Both the position numbers and the translations under genes were made by a program. A DNA stretch of 10,843 bases. Origin: CAZWMK01 sp964635065 (GTDB taxonomy: Bacteria > Pseudomonadota > Alphaproteobacteria > Sphingomonadales > Sphingomonadaceae). Within the stretch, counting starts at the first letter, position 1, and each line of letters begins with the position of its first letter. The notes beneath the pieces are model-generated. The model was given only the letters and a program-made list of their open reading frames with translations, was not told the origin of the DNA and ran no database searches. Below are positions 1-6,762 of the stretch, piece after piece. The stretch covers positions 1-10,843 of the forward strand of contig CAZWMK010000080.1 of NCBI GenBank assembly GCA_964635065.1. Reading direction: 5' to 3'.

Positions 1-468
1 AAGGGGCGGTCCGATGGCGGCAAGACCGGCGATCGAACTGATGAAAACAAAAGATCCCTGCTGGCGCGGCAGCATCCGCCGGGTGGCGCCGCGCGCAAGG
101 CGATAGGCAGCGTCAAGATTCTGGGAAATGCCAGCATCCCAGGCCGCATCGCTGATATCGAGACCATGCGGAATCTCGCCGATGCCGACATTGGCCACCA
201 CGCCCCACAAAGGACCGAACGCCACCTCGGCACCATCGAGCGCGGCTTCGATGACACTGGTTTCACGCATGTCGCCGACATGACCGCAGACCCTGCCCTG
301 TCCGAAACGCGTACCAAGTTCAGCAAGCGCCGTGTCAAGGCCGGCCTGTCCGCGCGCGGTGATCGCCACGCGCGCACCTTCGGCAAGGCAGGTTTCCGCA
401 ATAGCGCGTCCGATACCCCGGGTCGCGCCACTGATCAAAATAGCCTTGTCCTTCAGTTGCAGGTCCAT
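1..468 (-). CDS. SDR family oxidoreductase (C-terminus cut by window edge)
   Basis: The first 156 codons of a short-chain dehydrogenase/reductase are visible; the rest runs off the left edge. The N-terminal Rossmann motif is S-GATRGIG at residues 13-20 (family pattern TGxxxGxG, with Ser for the usual Thr). The structural NNAG motif is replaced by ANVG (residues 92-95). Asn118 and the ISS segment (143-145) fit the catalytic Asn and Ser; the Tyr-xxx-Lys pair would lie outside the window. The ATG at 468 was chosen because an AAGGT-type ribosome site lies just upstream and the ORF fits the SDR N-terminus. It begins 26 bp after the stop of the PQQ dehydrogenase gene on the same strand, so the two are probably co-transcribed. 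Expected role: NAD(P)-linked alcohol/ketone interconversion in the cytoplasm. The substrate is unknown. Confidence 0.92.
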   Translation of the reverse strand, partial: MDLQLKDKAILISGATRGIGRAIAETCLAEGARVAITARGQAGLDTALAELGTRFGQGRVCGHVGDMRETSVIEAALDGAEVAFGPLWGVVANVGIGEIPHGLDISDAAWDAGISQNLDAAYRLARGATRRMLPRQQGSFVFISSIAGLAAIGPPL

Positions 469-494
469 GTCGGCTTCTACCTTTACGCCAATAC

Positions 495-2864
495 TTATTC
501 GGGCAGGGCATAGGCGACAACATAGTCGCCCTTCTTGGTTCGCATCGTGCCATGGCCACCGGCGGCGATCACGACATACTGCCGTCCCGTCTTGCCGGAG
601 ACATAGCTGATTGCGTTCGACTGGCCACCCGCAGGCAGACGGCCCTTCCACAATTCCTTGCCTGTTTCGGTATCGAATGCGCGCAGGTAATTGTCGATGG
701 TCGCCCCCACGAAGGTCAGCCCGCCGCGCGTCGTCACCGACCCGCCGAGGTTGAACACGCCAACCGGAAGCGCGATGCCCAAGGGCGCAACGTCCTTGGT
801 CGTCCCGAGCGGCCGTTCCCAGATGACCTTGCGGGTCTTGAGGTCGACTGCGGCCATGGTTCCCCATGGTGGCTGATTGCAGGGATAGCCGATAGGCGAC
901 AGGAAGCCGAAGCTGTCGATCGCATAGGGCGTGCCTTCCTGCGCAAACATCTTGTAGGTCTTCTTGCTCGGCGGCGGATCGCCCGGCTTCGACATGCCAT
1001 AAGGGCGTACGCCCATGGCATCGGCTTCGGCGCGCGGGATCAGCTTCTGATAATAGGGCAGGCCACTGGTGTTCACCAGCATCAGGCCGCGTTCGGGATC
1101 GATCGACACGCTGCCCCAGTCGATGATGCCGAACGACCCGGCATGGATAATCGAACCTTGCGTCGACTGCGGAGTGAACTGGCCCTCATAGCGTGACTTC
1201 TTGAAACGGATGCGGCACCACAGCTGATCGAGCGGGGTGGCGCCCCACATTTGCGCTTCCGACAGGTCCTTTGGCGCAAATGACGGGAAACCGGTCGAGA
1301 AGGGCTGCGTCGGCGACAGCCAGTCGCCCTTGGCCGGGCCCTGCGGCACCTTCTTTTCCGTCACTTCGGTCAATGGCTTTCCGGTGCGGCGATCAAGGAC
1401 GAAAATCTCGCCCCGCTTGGTTGGCGCGATCAGCGCCGGCACCTTGCCATTCGGGGTATCGAAATGGGTCAGCACAGGCTGCGAACCGATGTCAAAATCC
1501 CAGATATCGTGATGCACCGTCTGGAAATGCCAGCGCACATCGCCGGTTTTGGCATCGAGCGCCACGATCGAGCTTGGATACACTTCGATATCGGGCGTGC
1601 GATGACCGCCGTAAAAGTCGGGCGTGGTGTTGCCTGTCGGCAGATAAACCAGGCCGAGTTCGGGATCGGACGCGCCGACGATCCAGAAATTGGCGGTGCC
1701 TTTACGATATTGCACGTCCGGACCGGGCTTTTTGATGCTGGTCGGGCTGGCGAGATCCCACGCCCACAGCAGTTCGCCCGTCTTGACGTCATAGCCGCGC
1801 ACGACACCCGGCGGCAGGTCGACCGTCTGGTTGTCGAGAATGAAGGCGCCCATGATGGCGACATCACCAACGATGGTGGGCGGCGAGGTCGGATAATACC
1901 AGCCCTTCGGAAAATCACCGAGGCCGGGCTTGAGGTCGACCATGCCGTCCTTGCCAAAACCGGGGCAGAGCTTGCCGGTCTTGCGATCCAGCGCAAGCAG
2001 GCGATTGTCGACGGCACCCATCAGCAGGCGGCTGGCACAGGCCTGGCCCGTGTCATCCGCCGACATGTGGTGCGACACGCCACGGCAGACGAAGTGCGGA
2101 ATGCCCGTGCCATCAACCTTGGGGTCGAAACGCCACTGTTCCTTGCCGGTATCGGCATCAAGCGCGATCACCACATTGTGCGGCGTACAGAAATAGAGGC
2201 TGTCGTCGATCTTGAGCGGCACCGTCTGGAACGGCGCATTTGCGAAATCGGGCTGGCCCGGTACCGGCTTGTCGCCAGTGCGATAGCGCCAGGCTTCGAC
2301 CAGCTTTCCGACATTGGAACGGTTGATCTGCTCGGCTGCGACAAAACGCGTCCCTGCCTGATCACCACCATAGGCGGACCATTCGGTGCTGGCAGGAGCG
2401 CCCGTGCCGCGGGGCCGCGCATCGGAGGCGACCGGCACATACTGCCCTTTGATCGCCATGCCCGCGATGAGACCGACCGACACCAGAAGCAGCACAGGAC
2501 CCGCCGCTGTCACCAGCGCGCCATGCCCCAGACTGCGCCGTACCCACGGCAGCGCAAACCACAGCCCCAATACGGCAGGCGCGATGATGCGCGGCATCAT
2601 CGCCCACGGATAGCCGCTGGTTTCCCACCATGCCCAGATGATGGTCGCAAGCGTGATCAGGGCATATAGGCCTGCAGCAAGCGGGCTTTTGCGCCACACC
2701 AATATGGCTGTGACGACAAGCGCGATCCCGGCCAGGAGATAATAGGCCGATCCACCCAATGAGAGGAGTTCGCCCCCCAGCCAGCCAAAAATCAGACCAA
2801 GTGCAGCCAGTACGGCCGCCAGAACATACGGACGCCGCGCGGCGCGGCTTTCATGTGCGGGCAT
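495..2864 (-). CDS. Membrane-bound PQQ-dependent dehydrogenase, glucose/quinate/shikimate family
   Basis: A 789-residue quinoprotein, close in length to E. coli glucose dehydrogenase (796). The N-terminus carries five hydrophobic segments (about 13-34, 41-57, 62-80, 91-107, 116-137) expected to anchor it in the inner membrane and pass electrons to ubiquinone. A periplasmic beta-propeller follows. Family residues are visible: RGVSHH (His266, matching E. coli His262), VHHDIWDFD (Asp456, matching catalytic Asp466) and PTKRGEIFVLD (Lys483, matching PQQ-contacting Lys493), with the Asp-Lys spacing of 27 conserved. Repeated GK-x-x-W blades (e.g. TGKEQW, TGELLW, TGKELW) support the propeller. The ATG at 2864 is preferred over an in-frame TTG at 2885 because GGAG sits 6 bases before it. 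A palindrome shared with the upstream oxygenase operon lies in its 5' region. The substrate may not be glucose; an alcohol or polyol from the neighbouring pathway is possible. Confidence 0.95.
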   Translation of the reverse strand: MPAHESRAARRPYVLAAVLAALGLIFGWLGGELLSLGGSAYYLLAGIALVVTAILVWRKSPLAAGLYALITLATIIWAWWETSGYPWAMMPRIIAPAVLGLWFALPWVRRSLGHGALVTAAGPVLLLVSVGLIAGMAIKGQYVPVASDARPRGTGAPASTEWSAYGGDQAGTRFVAAEQINRSNVGKLVEAWRYRTGDKPVPGQPDFANAPFQTVPLKIDDSLYFCTPHNVVIALDADTGKEQWRFDPKVDGTGIPHFVCRGVSHHMSADDTGQACASRLLMGAVDNRLLALDRKTGKLCPGFGKDGMVDLKPGLGDFPKGWYYPTSPPTIVGDVAIMGAFILDNQTVDLPPGVVRGYDVKTGELLWAWDLASPTSIKKPGPDVQYRKGTANFWIVGASDPELGLVYLPTGNTTPDFYGGHRTPDIEVYPSSIVALDAKTGDVRWHFQTVHHDIWDFDIGSQPVLTHFDTPNGKVPALIAPTKRGEIFVLDRRTGKPLTEVTEKKVPQGPAKGDWLSPTQPFSTGFPSFAPKDLSEAQMWGATPLDQLWCRIRFKKSRYEGQFTPQSTQGSIIHAGSFGIIDWGSVSIDPERGLMLVNTSGLPYYQKLIPRAEADAMGVRPYGMSKPGDPPPSKKTYKMFAQEGTPYAIDSFGFLSPIGYPCNQPPWGTMAAVDLKTRKVIWERPLGTTKDVAPLGIALPVGVFNLGGSVTTRGGLTFVGATIDNYLRAFDTETGKELWKGRLPAGGQSNAISYVSGKTGRQYVVIAAGGHGTMRTKKGDYVVAYALPE

Positions 2865-2898
2865 GTTTTGCTCCAGCCTCCCCAATTTGCCGCAAACT

Positions 2899-2912
2899 GG
2901 AACAAATGTTGC
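2899..2912. promoter_or_regulatory. Candidate operator palindrome upstream of the PQQ dehydrogenase
   Basis: The sequence GGAACAAATGTTGC is an imperfect inverted repeat (arms GGAACA and TGTTGC around AA). It matches 12 of 14 positions of the palindrome at 6139-6152 in front of the SnoaL-Rieske operon. It lies 35 bp upstream of the dehydrogenase start codon, in the only sizeable gap of the minus-strand cluster, so it could bind the TetR-family regulator encoded at 6187-6762. No convincing -10/-35 pair was found next to it. Seen: the repeat and its twin. Inferred: the binding protein. Confidence 0.5.
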
Positions 2913-2973
2913 GCATAATCAATGCGGCAATTCACGCCCTCGCCCGATTATTAAACCGTAAGCATGCACAGGT

Positions 2974-3378
2974 TCACGCCTGCGGCGCGCCGCCCGCCAT
3001 CGGGATGGTATCAAAATAGTCGCGCCATGCCGTGATCTTGCCGTCCGTCATTTCGAACACGCCCATCACGCGCACGGGTGTCACGAGATTGCCCGCCGCA
3101 TCGACCAAGCGGTCCACACGTTCCGTCAGCACCGCATTGCCATGGGCGGCAATGTGCAGCATGTCGATCTCGATCGCGTGATAGGTCAGGATCGTCTCGA
3201 AACCCTTGAAACATTCGATGGCGGCATCCGCGCCATGCGTCAGGCTGAGACCGACATTTTCCCACACGGCTCCCGGCGCCATATAATCGCGCATTGACTG
3301 ATACATCGCCGCCTTGCCCTTGGGCCATTCGGCGAACATGCGTTCGATGATGGCGATATTCTGCTGTTCCTGCACCAT
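2974..3378 (-). CDS. Limonene-1,2-epoxide hydrolase-like protein (SnoaL/NTF2 fold)
   Basis: A 134-residue protein resembling limonene-1,2-epoxide hydrolase (LEH) of Rhodococcus. The LEH catalytic triad Arg99-Asp101-Asp132 is matched by Arg87 and Asp89 in TERVD and Asp120 in WRDYFD, with the same 31-residue Asp-Asp spacing. LEH Asn55 corresponds to Asn41 in VWENVG, but the water-positioning Tyr53 is Trp39 here. LEH opens epoxides with water activated by this polar network. The conserved triad favours hydrolase activity, although the wider SnoaL-like family also contains cyclases, isomerases and proteins without known function. The start at 3378 has a strong GGGGAGG site 6 bases upstream. It follows the PhyH-like gene by 24 bp on the same strand and is probably the last gene of that operon. 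Confidence 0.85.
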   Translation of the reverse strand: MVQEQQNIAIIERMFAEWPKGKAAMYQSMRDYMAPGAVWENVGLSLTHGADAAIECFKGFETILTYHAIEIDMLHIAAHGNAVLTERVDRLVDAAGNLVTPVRVMGVFEMTDGKITAWRDYFDTIPMAGGAPQA

Positions 3379-3402
3379 GCCCCCCCTCCCCTTTGATTCT
3401 CG

Positions 3403-4254
3403 TTATCCTGCCACAGGGCGCACCTGCATAAAATCGGGATGACGCAGCGGGTCGCCCGGTTTCAGACAGGTCGCCAGCTTGTCCCAGACCGTCTGGCCTT
3501 CGATGCCGATGCCGCGCACGCCATTCGTCGGCAGCGGCTGATAGACGGCGTCATCGCCAAAAAAACGCAGCGACAGCGTGCGGCGACGATGACCCGCGCG
3601 GGTCGGCGCGCCGCCATGCAGCGTTGCCGGATGGAAAACCAGCGCATCGCCGGGCGTGATATCCCATGACAGGATCGGCCATTGATCGCGTGCCGCCTCG
3701 ATGTCGGGCAAGCGCGGCATGGTGCCATCGCCATAGATCGGCGCGGTATCATCACTGGGATCGAAGGCGCTACCGTCATAAAGCGCCCCCCTGTGCGAGG
3801 CTTTCACGAATTCGAGCGCAAACTCGGCAGGCGTGTCCTCCAGCGTGATCCAGACGACAGCCAGCATGTCACCCTTGATCGGCAGATAGGAACTGTCCTG
3901 ATGCCAAGGCGTGCGCCGCGCCGCGCCGCCCTCCTTCAGCAGCACCTGTTCATAGAGGAACCAGATATTTTCCGAACCCCACAGCGCTTTCAGCGCATCG
4001 CCCAGCCGAGAGCCGATCAACAGCGCATCATAGGGCGAACCCCCTTGCGGAATCGCGGGATTGTTGATGTCTGCATAGAAACGGCCCGGGTTCGCAGCGG
4101 TCGGCTCGAAGCTGTAGGCATTGTCGCTGGGATGAGCGAGACTCCAGTCGAAGATGTTCGACAGGATCGGCAACCGTTCCGGCTCGATGAGTCCACGCAG
4201 ACAAATCGCGCCGTCTGCCGCAAGATCGCGGGCCTGCTTCGCAAGATCGGTCAT
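3403..4254 (-). CDS. Phytanoyl-CoA dioxygenase (PhyH) family Fe(II)/2-oxoglutarate oxygenase
   Basis: A 283-residue PhyH-family protein. The iron-binding facial triad is visible as His118 and Asp120 in WHQD and His213 in TLHGG. Arg224, 11 residues after the distal His as in human PhyH (His264/Arg275), fits the 2-oxoglutarate carboxylate contact in the HRRRTLSLRF strand. The family hydroxylates aliphatic C-H bonds using O2 and 2-oxoglutarate; members act on CoA esters, free small molecules, antibiotics or osmolytes, so the substrate cannot be assigned. Its ATG overlaps the TGA of the Rieske gene by four bases (ATGA, 4251-4254), a sign of translational coupling. Having two unrelated oxygen-activating iron enzymes side by side suggests successive hydroxylations in one pathway. 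Confidence 0.93.
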   Translation of the reverse strand: MTDLAKQARDLAADGAICLRGLIEPERLPILSNIFDWSLAHPSDNAYSFEPTAANPGRFYADINNPAIPQGGSPYDALLIGSRLGDALKALWGSENIWFLYEQVLLKEGGAARRTPWHQDSSYLPIKGDMLAVVWITLEDTPAEFALEFVKASHRGALYDGSAFDPSDDTAPIYGDGTMPRLPDIEAARDQWPILSWDITPGDALVFHPATLHGGAPTRAGHRRRTLSLRFFGDDAVYQPLPTNGVRGIGIEGQTVWDKLATCLKPGDPLRHPDFMQVRPVAG

Positions 4255-5621
4255 GCAACACCATCTTCCTTGCGACCGGGGCGATAGCCCGCGATATAGC
4301 GGTCGATCATGTGGTGGTAGAAGGCGAGACGGAATTCCTGATCCGACAATTCGCCGCCACGATAGCCGCGCGAACGCCAGCCGATCTGCTGGCCGACCAT
4401 GGTTGCGACATCGCCATCCAGCAATTCGCCCAAACTGCGGTCGCCGAAGTTCAATTCCTCGACCGGCACGTCCTGTTGGCGCCCCGCCGTACCGCCCTCG
4501 GACGTCGAGATGCGCGTGAACGTATCCTCGCCGAACGCATAGTAATGCACGTCATAATAGCTCTGCTGCGGGTCCGTCGCGTGCGGGCGCAGGCGATGGA
4601 ACAGGATGCCATCGGCCAGCATGCCCGCCGCGAAGTTCGGGAAGATGGTATAGTGATGACTGTCGGTCAGCTGGCTGTCGGTCATCTGCGCATAATGATG
4701 ATGCCCGCGCGCAGGACCGAGCTTGCGCTTCTGCTCTTGCAGCGCCGCGCGCGTCGCCGTGGGCTTGTCGACGAAGTCCGCCGGGTCGAGATCCCACTGG
4801 CGCAATTCTGCGGCCAGCTGATCGCTGATTGGCGCAAGGCCCGATGCAAGGTGCCGTGCCGATGGCATCGCCGCCTTCATGTGCAGCACTGTATGCCCCT
4901 CGTCGAACACCGAGCAGTCGATGTCGCGATAATCATCTTCAAGGAAGCCGAGGAACGGTGCATGCACGGTGGCGAAGTGATAAACCTCGCTGAAATTGTC
5001 GATCAGCCCCTTCCAGTTGCTCGGCAGCTTGATCGACAGCGCCTGCACGCGCGTCATCTGCTCGACCGGATAAGCCTGCCAGCGATCCCATATCGGACCG
5101 AGATAGGTTCTGAGGTCGACCGCATCATCATCCATGTTGATGAAGATGAAACTTTTGAAGACCTCGCAGCGCACTTCGGCCAGTTTCAGCCGGCCACAGG
5201 GCGATCCTTGCGTAAAATCGCCTTCGTCCTGCACGGACAGCAGGCTGCCATCCAGCCCCCATTGCCAGCTGTGATAATCGCAGGTGAACGACGGCTGGCT
5301 GCCGTCCTTGGCATGAACAAGCCGGTTTCCGCGATGCTGGCAAACATTGTAGAAAGCGCGCACGCCGCCATCCGCCTGCCGCACGATCAGGAACGATTCC
5401 GGTCCGACTTCATGCGTGAAGTAATCGCCCGCTTCCGGAATTTCGTTCGTCCGGCCAACTACCAGCCACGTCTTGGTGAAGACGTTTTCCCATTCCTGAT
5501 CGGCAAAAGCGCGCGAGCAATAACGCTCGGACTTCAGCGCGCCCGACTTGTACTGCTGCGGGAATATCTCGTTGACGAAGTGCTCGGCATAGGAACCGGG
5601 CTTGCCTGACATGTTGCTCAT
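4251..5621 (-). CDS. Rieske non-heme iron oxygenase, alpha (catalytic) subunit
   Basis: A 456-residue ring-hydroxylating oxygenase large subunit. The N-terminal Rieske [2Fe-2S] motif is C94-x-H96-x17-C114-x2-H117 (CQHRGNR...CDYHSW). The C-terminal catalytic domain has NWKGLIDNFSEVYHFATVH with iron ligands His215 and His220, and a probable third ligand Asp404 in LLDGDVATMVGQQ. The position that usually holds the bridging Asp two residues before the first His is Glu212, as in carnitine monooxygenase CntA. Electrons would come from a reductase or ferredoxin, neither of which is encoded in the window. The start at 5621 has GGGAGAG 6 bases upstream; an internal ATG at 5612 is less well placed. It sits 18 bp after the SnoaL-like gene and overlaps the PhyH-like gene. 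Mono- or dioxygenation and the substrate are undetermined. Confidence 0.96.
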   Translation of the reverse strand: MSNMSGKPGSYAEHFVNEIFPQQYKSGALKSERYCSRAFADQEWENVFTKTWLVVGRTNEIPEAGDYFTHEVGPESFLIVRQADGGVRAFYNVCQHRGNRLVHAKDGSQPSFTCDYHSWQWGLDGSLLSVQDEGDFTQGSPCGRLKLAEVRCEVFKSFIFINMDDDAVDLRTYLGPIWDRWQAYPVEQMTRVQALSIKLPSNWKGLIDNFSEVYHFATVHAPFLGFLEDDYRDIDCSVFDEGHTVLHMKAAMPSARHLASGLAPISDQLAAELRQWDLDPADFVDKPTATRAALQEQKRKLGPARGHHHYAQMTDSQLTDSHHYTIFPNFAAGMLADGILFHRLRPHATDPQQSYYDVHYYAFGEDTFTRISTSEGGTAGRQQDVPVEELNFGDRSLGELLDGDVATMVGQQIGWRSRGYRGGELSDQEFRLAFYHHMIDRYIAGYRPGRKEDGVA

Positions 5622-5639
5622 CTCGTCTCTCCCGATGCT

Positions 5640-6092
5640 TCAGCCAGCCAGAAAGGCGGCGGCGTCTTCAAGCGGCATCAACCGCCAACTGCGCGACTGG
5701 AACAGCCATACCCCGTCCCGCTTCACCACAACGTCGCGATATTCGCCCTTCAGGTGCACCGTCTTGCCGGTCGCGTCGGCAAAAGCCTCGACCGAGGTCG
5801 AAACCACTTCGCCCCGGTCGCCCGCCACCATGATCGAGGCCGGCACGGAAATGAAGGAAAAGGCCCAGGGCTTGTCGGCGGGGCCATGATATTCGGCCAT
5901 CATGCGCACCCATGATGTCACAATCTCGGTCTTGCCGCTGAGCGTCACGCCAAGGTCGGGCATCAGCCACACGCTGTCATCTGCCCAGCAGGCCGCCCAC
6001 GCCGCCTCGTCGCGCCAGGTAACCGCGCCGGCATAGCTTTCAAGCAGCTCTCGAATGGCAAGCCGGTCCTCAAAAGGGCCTGTGAACGTCAT
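5640..6092 (-). CDS. SnoaL-like (NTF2-fold) protein, possible Rieske oxygenase partner
   Basis: A 150-residue protein with the usual SnoaL-like start (RLAIRELLESYAGAVTWRDEAAWAACWADDSVW, residues 10-42): a helix followed by the Asp-rich segment seen in this fold. The middle and C-terminal strands (GEVVSTSVEAFAD, HLKGEYRDVVVKRDGVWLFQSRSW) complete an alpha+beta cone. Beta subunits of Rieske dioxygenases share this fold, so a structural subunit role is possible, but stand-alone SnoaL-like dehydratases, isomerases and cyclases look similar at this resolution. It lacks the LEH triad of the downstream paralogous-fold gene. It is the first gene of the operon: its start has a strong GGGGAGAG site, and a perfect TATAAT lies about 73 bp upstream. 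Confidence 0.85.
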   Translation of the reverse strand: MTFTGPFEDRLAIRELLESYAGAVTWRDEAAWAACWADDSVWLMPDLGVTLSGKTEIVTSWVRMMAEYHGPADKPWAFSFISVPASIMVAGDRGEVVSTSVEAFADATGKTVHLKGEYRDVVVKRDGVWLFQSRSWRLMPLEDAAAFLAG

Positions 6093-6138
6093 GATTCTCT
6101 CCCCGGAATAAGCGCTTTCTCACGTCGCGGGAGAATAT

Positions 6139-6152
6139 GTAACAGATGTTGC
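6139..6152. promoter_or_regulatory. Candidate operator palindrome 1, SnoaL-Rieske operon
   Basis: GTAACAGATGTTGC has arms GTAACA and TGTTGC around a GA centre, with one arm mismatch. It sits just downstream of the TATAAT at 6165-6170 on the minus strand, where a bound repressor would block early transcription. It matches the 2899-2912 site at 12 of 14 bases and the 6175-6188 site at 10 of 14. The adjacent TetR-family gene makes its product the natural candidate ligand; binding is inferred. Confidence 0.55.
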
Positions 6153-6164
6153 CTTTTCGGCCAA

Positions 6165-6170
6165 ATTATA
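6165..6170 (-). promoter_or_regulatory. Candidate -10 element of the SnoaL-Rieske operon
   Basis: On the minus strand this hexamer reads TATAAT, an exact match to the sigma-70 -10 consensus, in a locally AT-rich stretch between the tetR stop codon and the SnoaL-like start. The -35 region is poor (TTAAAT with an 18-bp spacer, at 6189-6194), which would fit a promoter of modest strength. Palindromes flank it on both sides. Confidence 0.5.
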
Positions 6171-6174
6171 TTTT

Positions 6175-6188
6175 GTAACTATTGTTTC
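6175..6188. promoter_or_regulatory. Candidate operator palindrome 2, SnoaL-Rieske operon
   Basis: GTAACTATTGTTTC is a second imperfect palindrome (GTAAC / GTTTC, four-base centre) that fits the G-N-AAC-N4-GTT-N-C pattern of the other two sites. It starts 36 bp from site 1, lies in the -35/-10 spacer of the TATAAT promoter and overlaps the tetR stop codon. It is weaker than site 1, and chance cannot be excluded. Confidence 0.4.
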
Positions 6189-6762
6189 ATTTAATGTGCG
6201 CCAACGCCGCTCCAAGATGCGTCCTCTGACGCGCGGGGGTCCAGTGCGCGGGATCAAAAGTGCCCTGCGTGGCGATGCCGACGATCACGGTCAAAAGATG
6301 TTCGGCAGCAATGTCCCAGTTTTGCGAGCCGGCAGGCGGCTTGCCCAGCCGGTCGGCCAGAAGCCGGGCGATAAGATCACGCATCTGGCGGCCGCGCTCG
6401 ACCTGTTCGGCCAGGAATTCTGGATCGTTCGCCGTCATACCCCAGAAAGCGAGCCAGACCTGCCAGTTCAGGCGACGCGGCTCATCGATCGGCAAAAGCG
6501 CCTCCAGGCAGCTTTCAATACTGCTGCCTGCCGCCAGCGCTGCTTCGCCTTCCTCGAGGCTGCGCTGTGCGAATTCACGAAAGGTCAGCAGCAAAAGCGC
6601 GCGCTTGTTGCTGAAATAATGCGAGACGATACGCGTGCTACATCCGGCTTCGGCAGCGACATCGCGCACGGTGACACCTTCGACCCCTGCCCGCGAAATC
6701 AGGCGCGCAGCGATATCGCAGACAAAGCGCCGCCGTTCGTCATGATCGATGATTGCAGGCAT
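6187..6762 (-). CDS. TetR/AcrR family transcriptional regulator
   Basis: A 191-residue protein with a TetR N-terminal DNA-binding domain. The helix-turn-helix spans about residues 31-57, TVRDVAAEAGCSTRIVSHYF followed by SNKRALLL; most family members have x-x-LYxHFxxKxxLL here. The C-terminal ligand domain contains NWQVWLAFWGMTANDPEF (about 99-116), which resembles the BetI-like TetR C-terminal family. It lies first in the minus-strand cluster and divergent from the VOC-SDR-AKR operon, the usual place for a local repressor released by a pathway compound. The start at 6762 has only a weak AAAGG site; no better in-frame start was seen. Likely targets are the palindromes at 2899, 6139 and 6175. 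Confidence 0.95.
   Translation of the reverse strand: MPAIIDHDERRRFVCDIAARLISRAGVEGVTVRDVAAEAGCSTRIVSHYFSNKRALLLLTFREFAQRSLEEGEAALAAGSSIESCLEALLPIDEPRRLNWQVWLAFWGMTANDPEFLAEQVERGRQMRDLIARLLADRLGKPPAGSQNWDIAAEHLLTVIVGIATQGTFDPAHWTPARQRTHLGAALAHIK

Noticed and set aside
1464..2669. Plus-strand 401-codon open frame
   Set aside because: Lies entirely antisense to the PQQ dehydrogenase, whose full-length family match is clear. The translation has no motif and the Arg/His/Asp-rich composition of an antisense shadow in GC-rich DNA.
2865..2885. TTG start seven codons upstream for the PQQ dehydrogenase
   Set aside because: The GGAG site is correctly spaced for the ATG at 2864, and the seven extra residues include the ribosome site itself.
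4311..5609. Plus-strand 432-codon open frame
   Set aside because: Antisense to the Rieske oxygenase gene. No recognisable domain or ribosome site; GC-rich third positions explain the missing stops.
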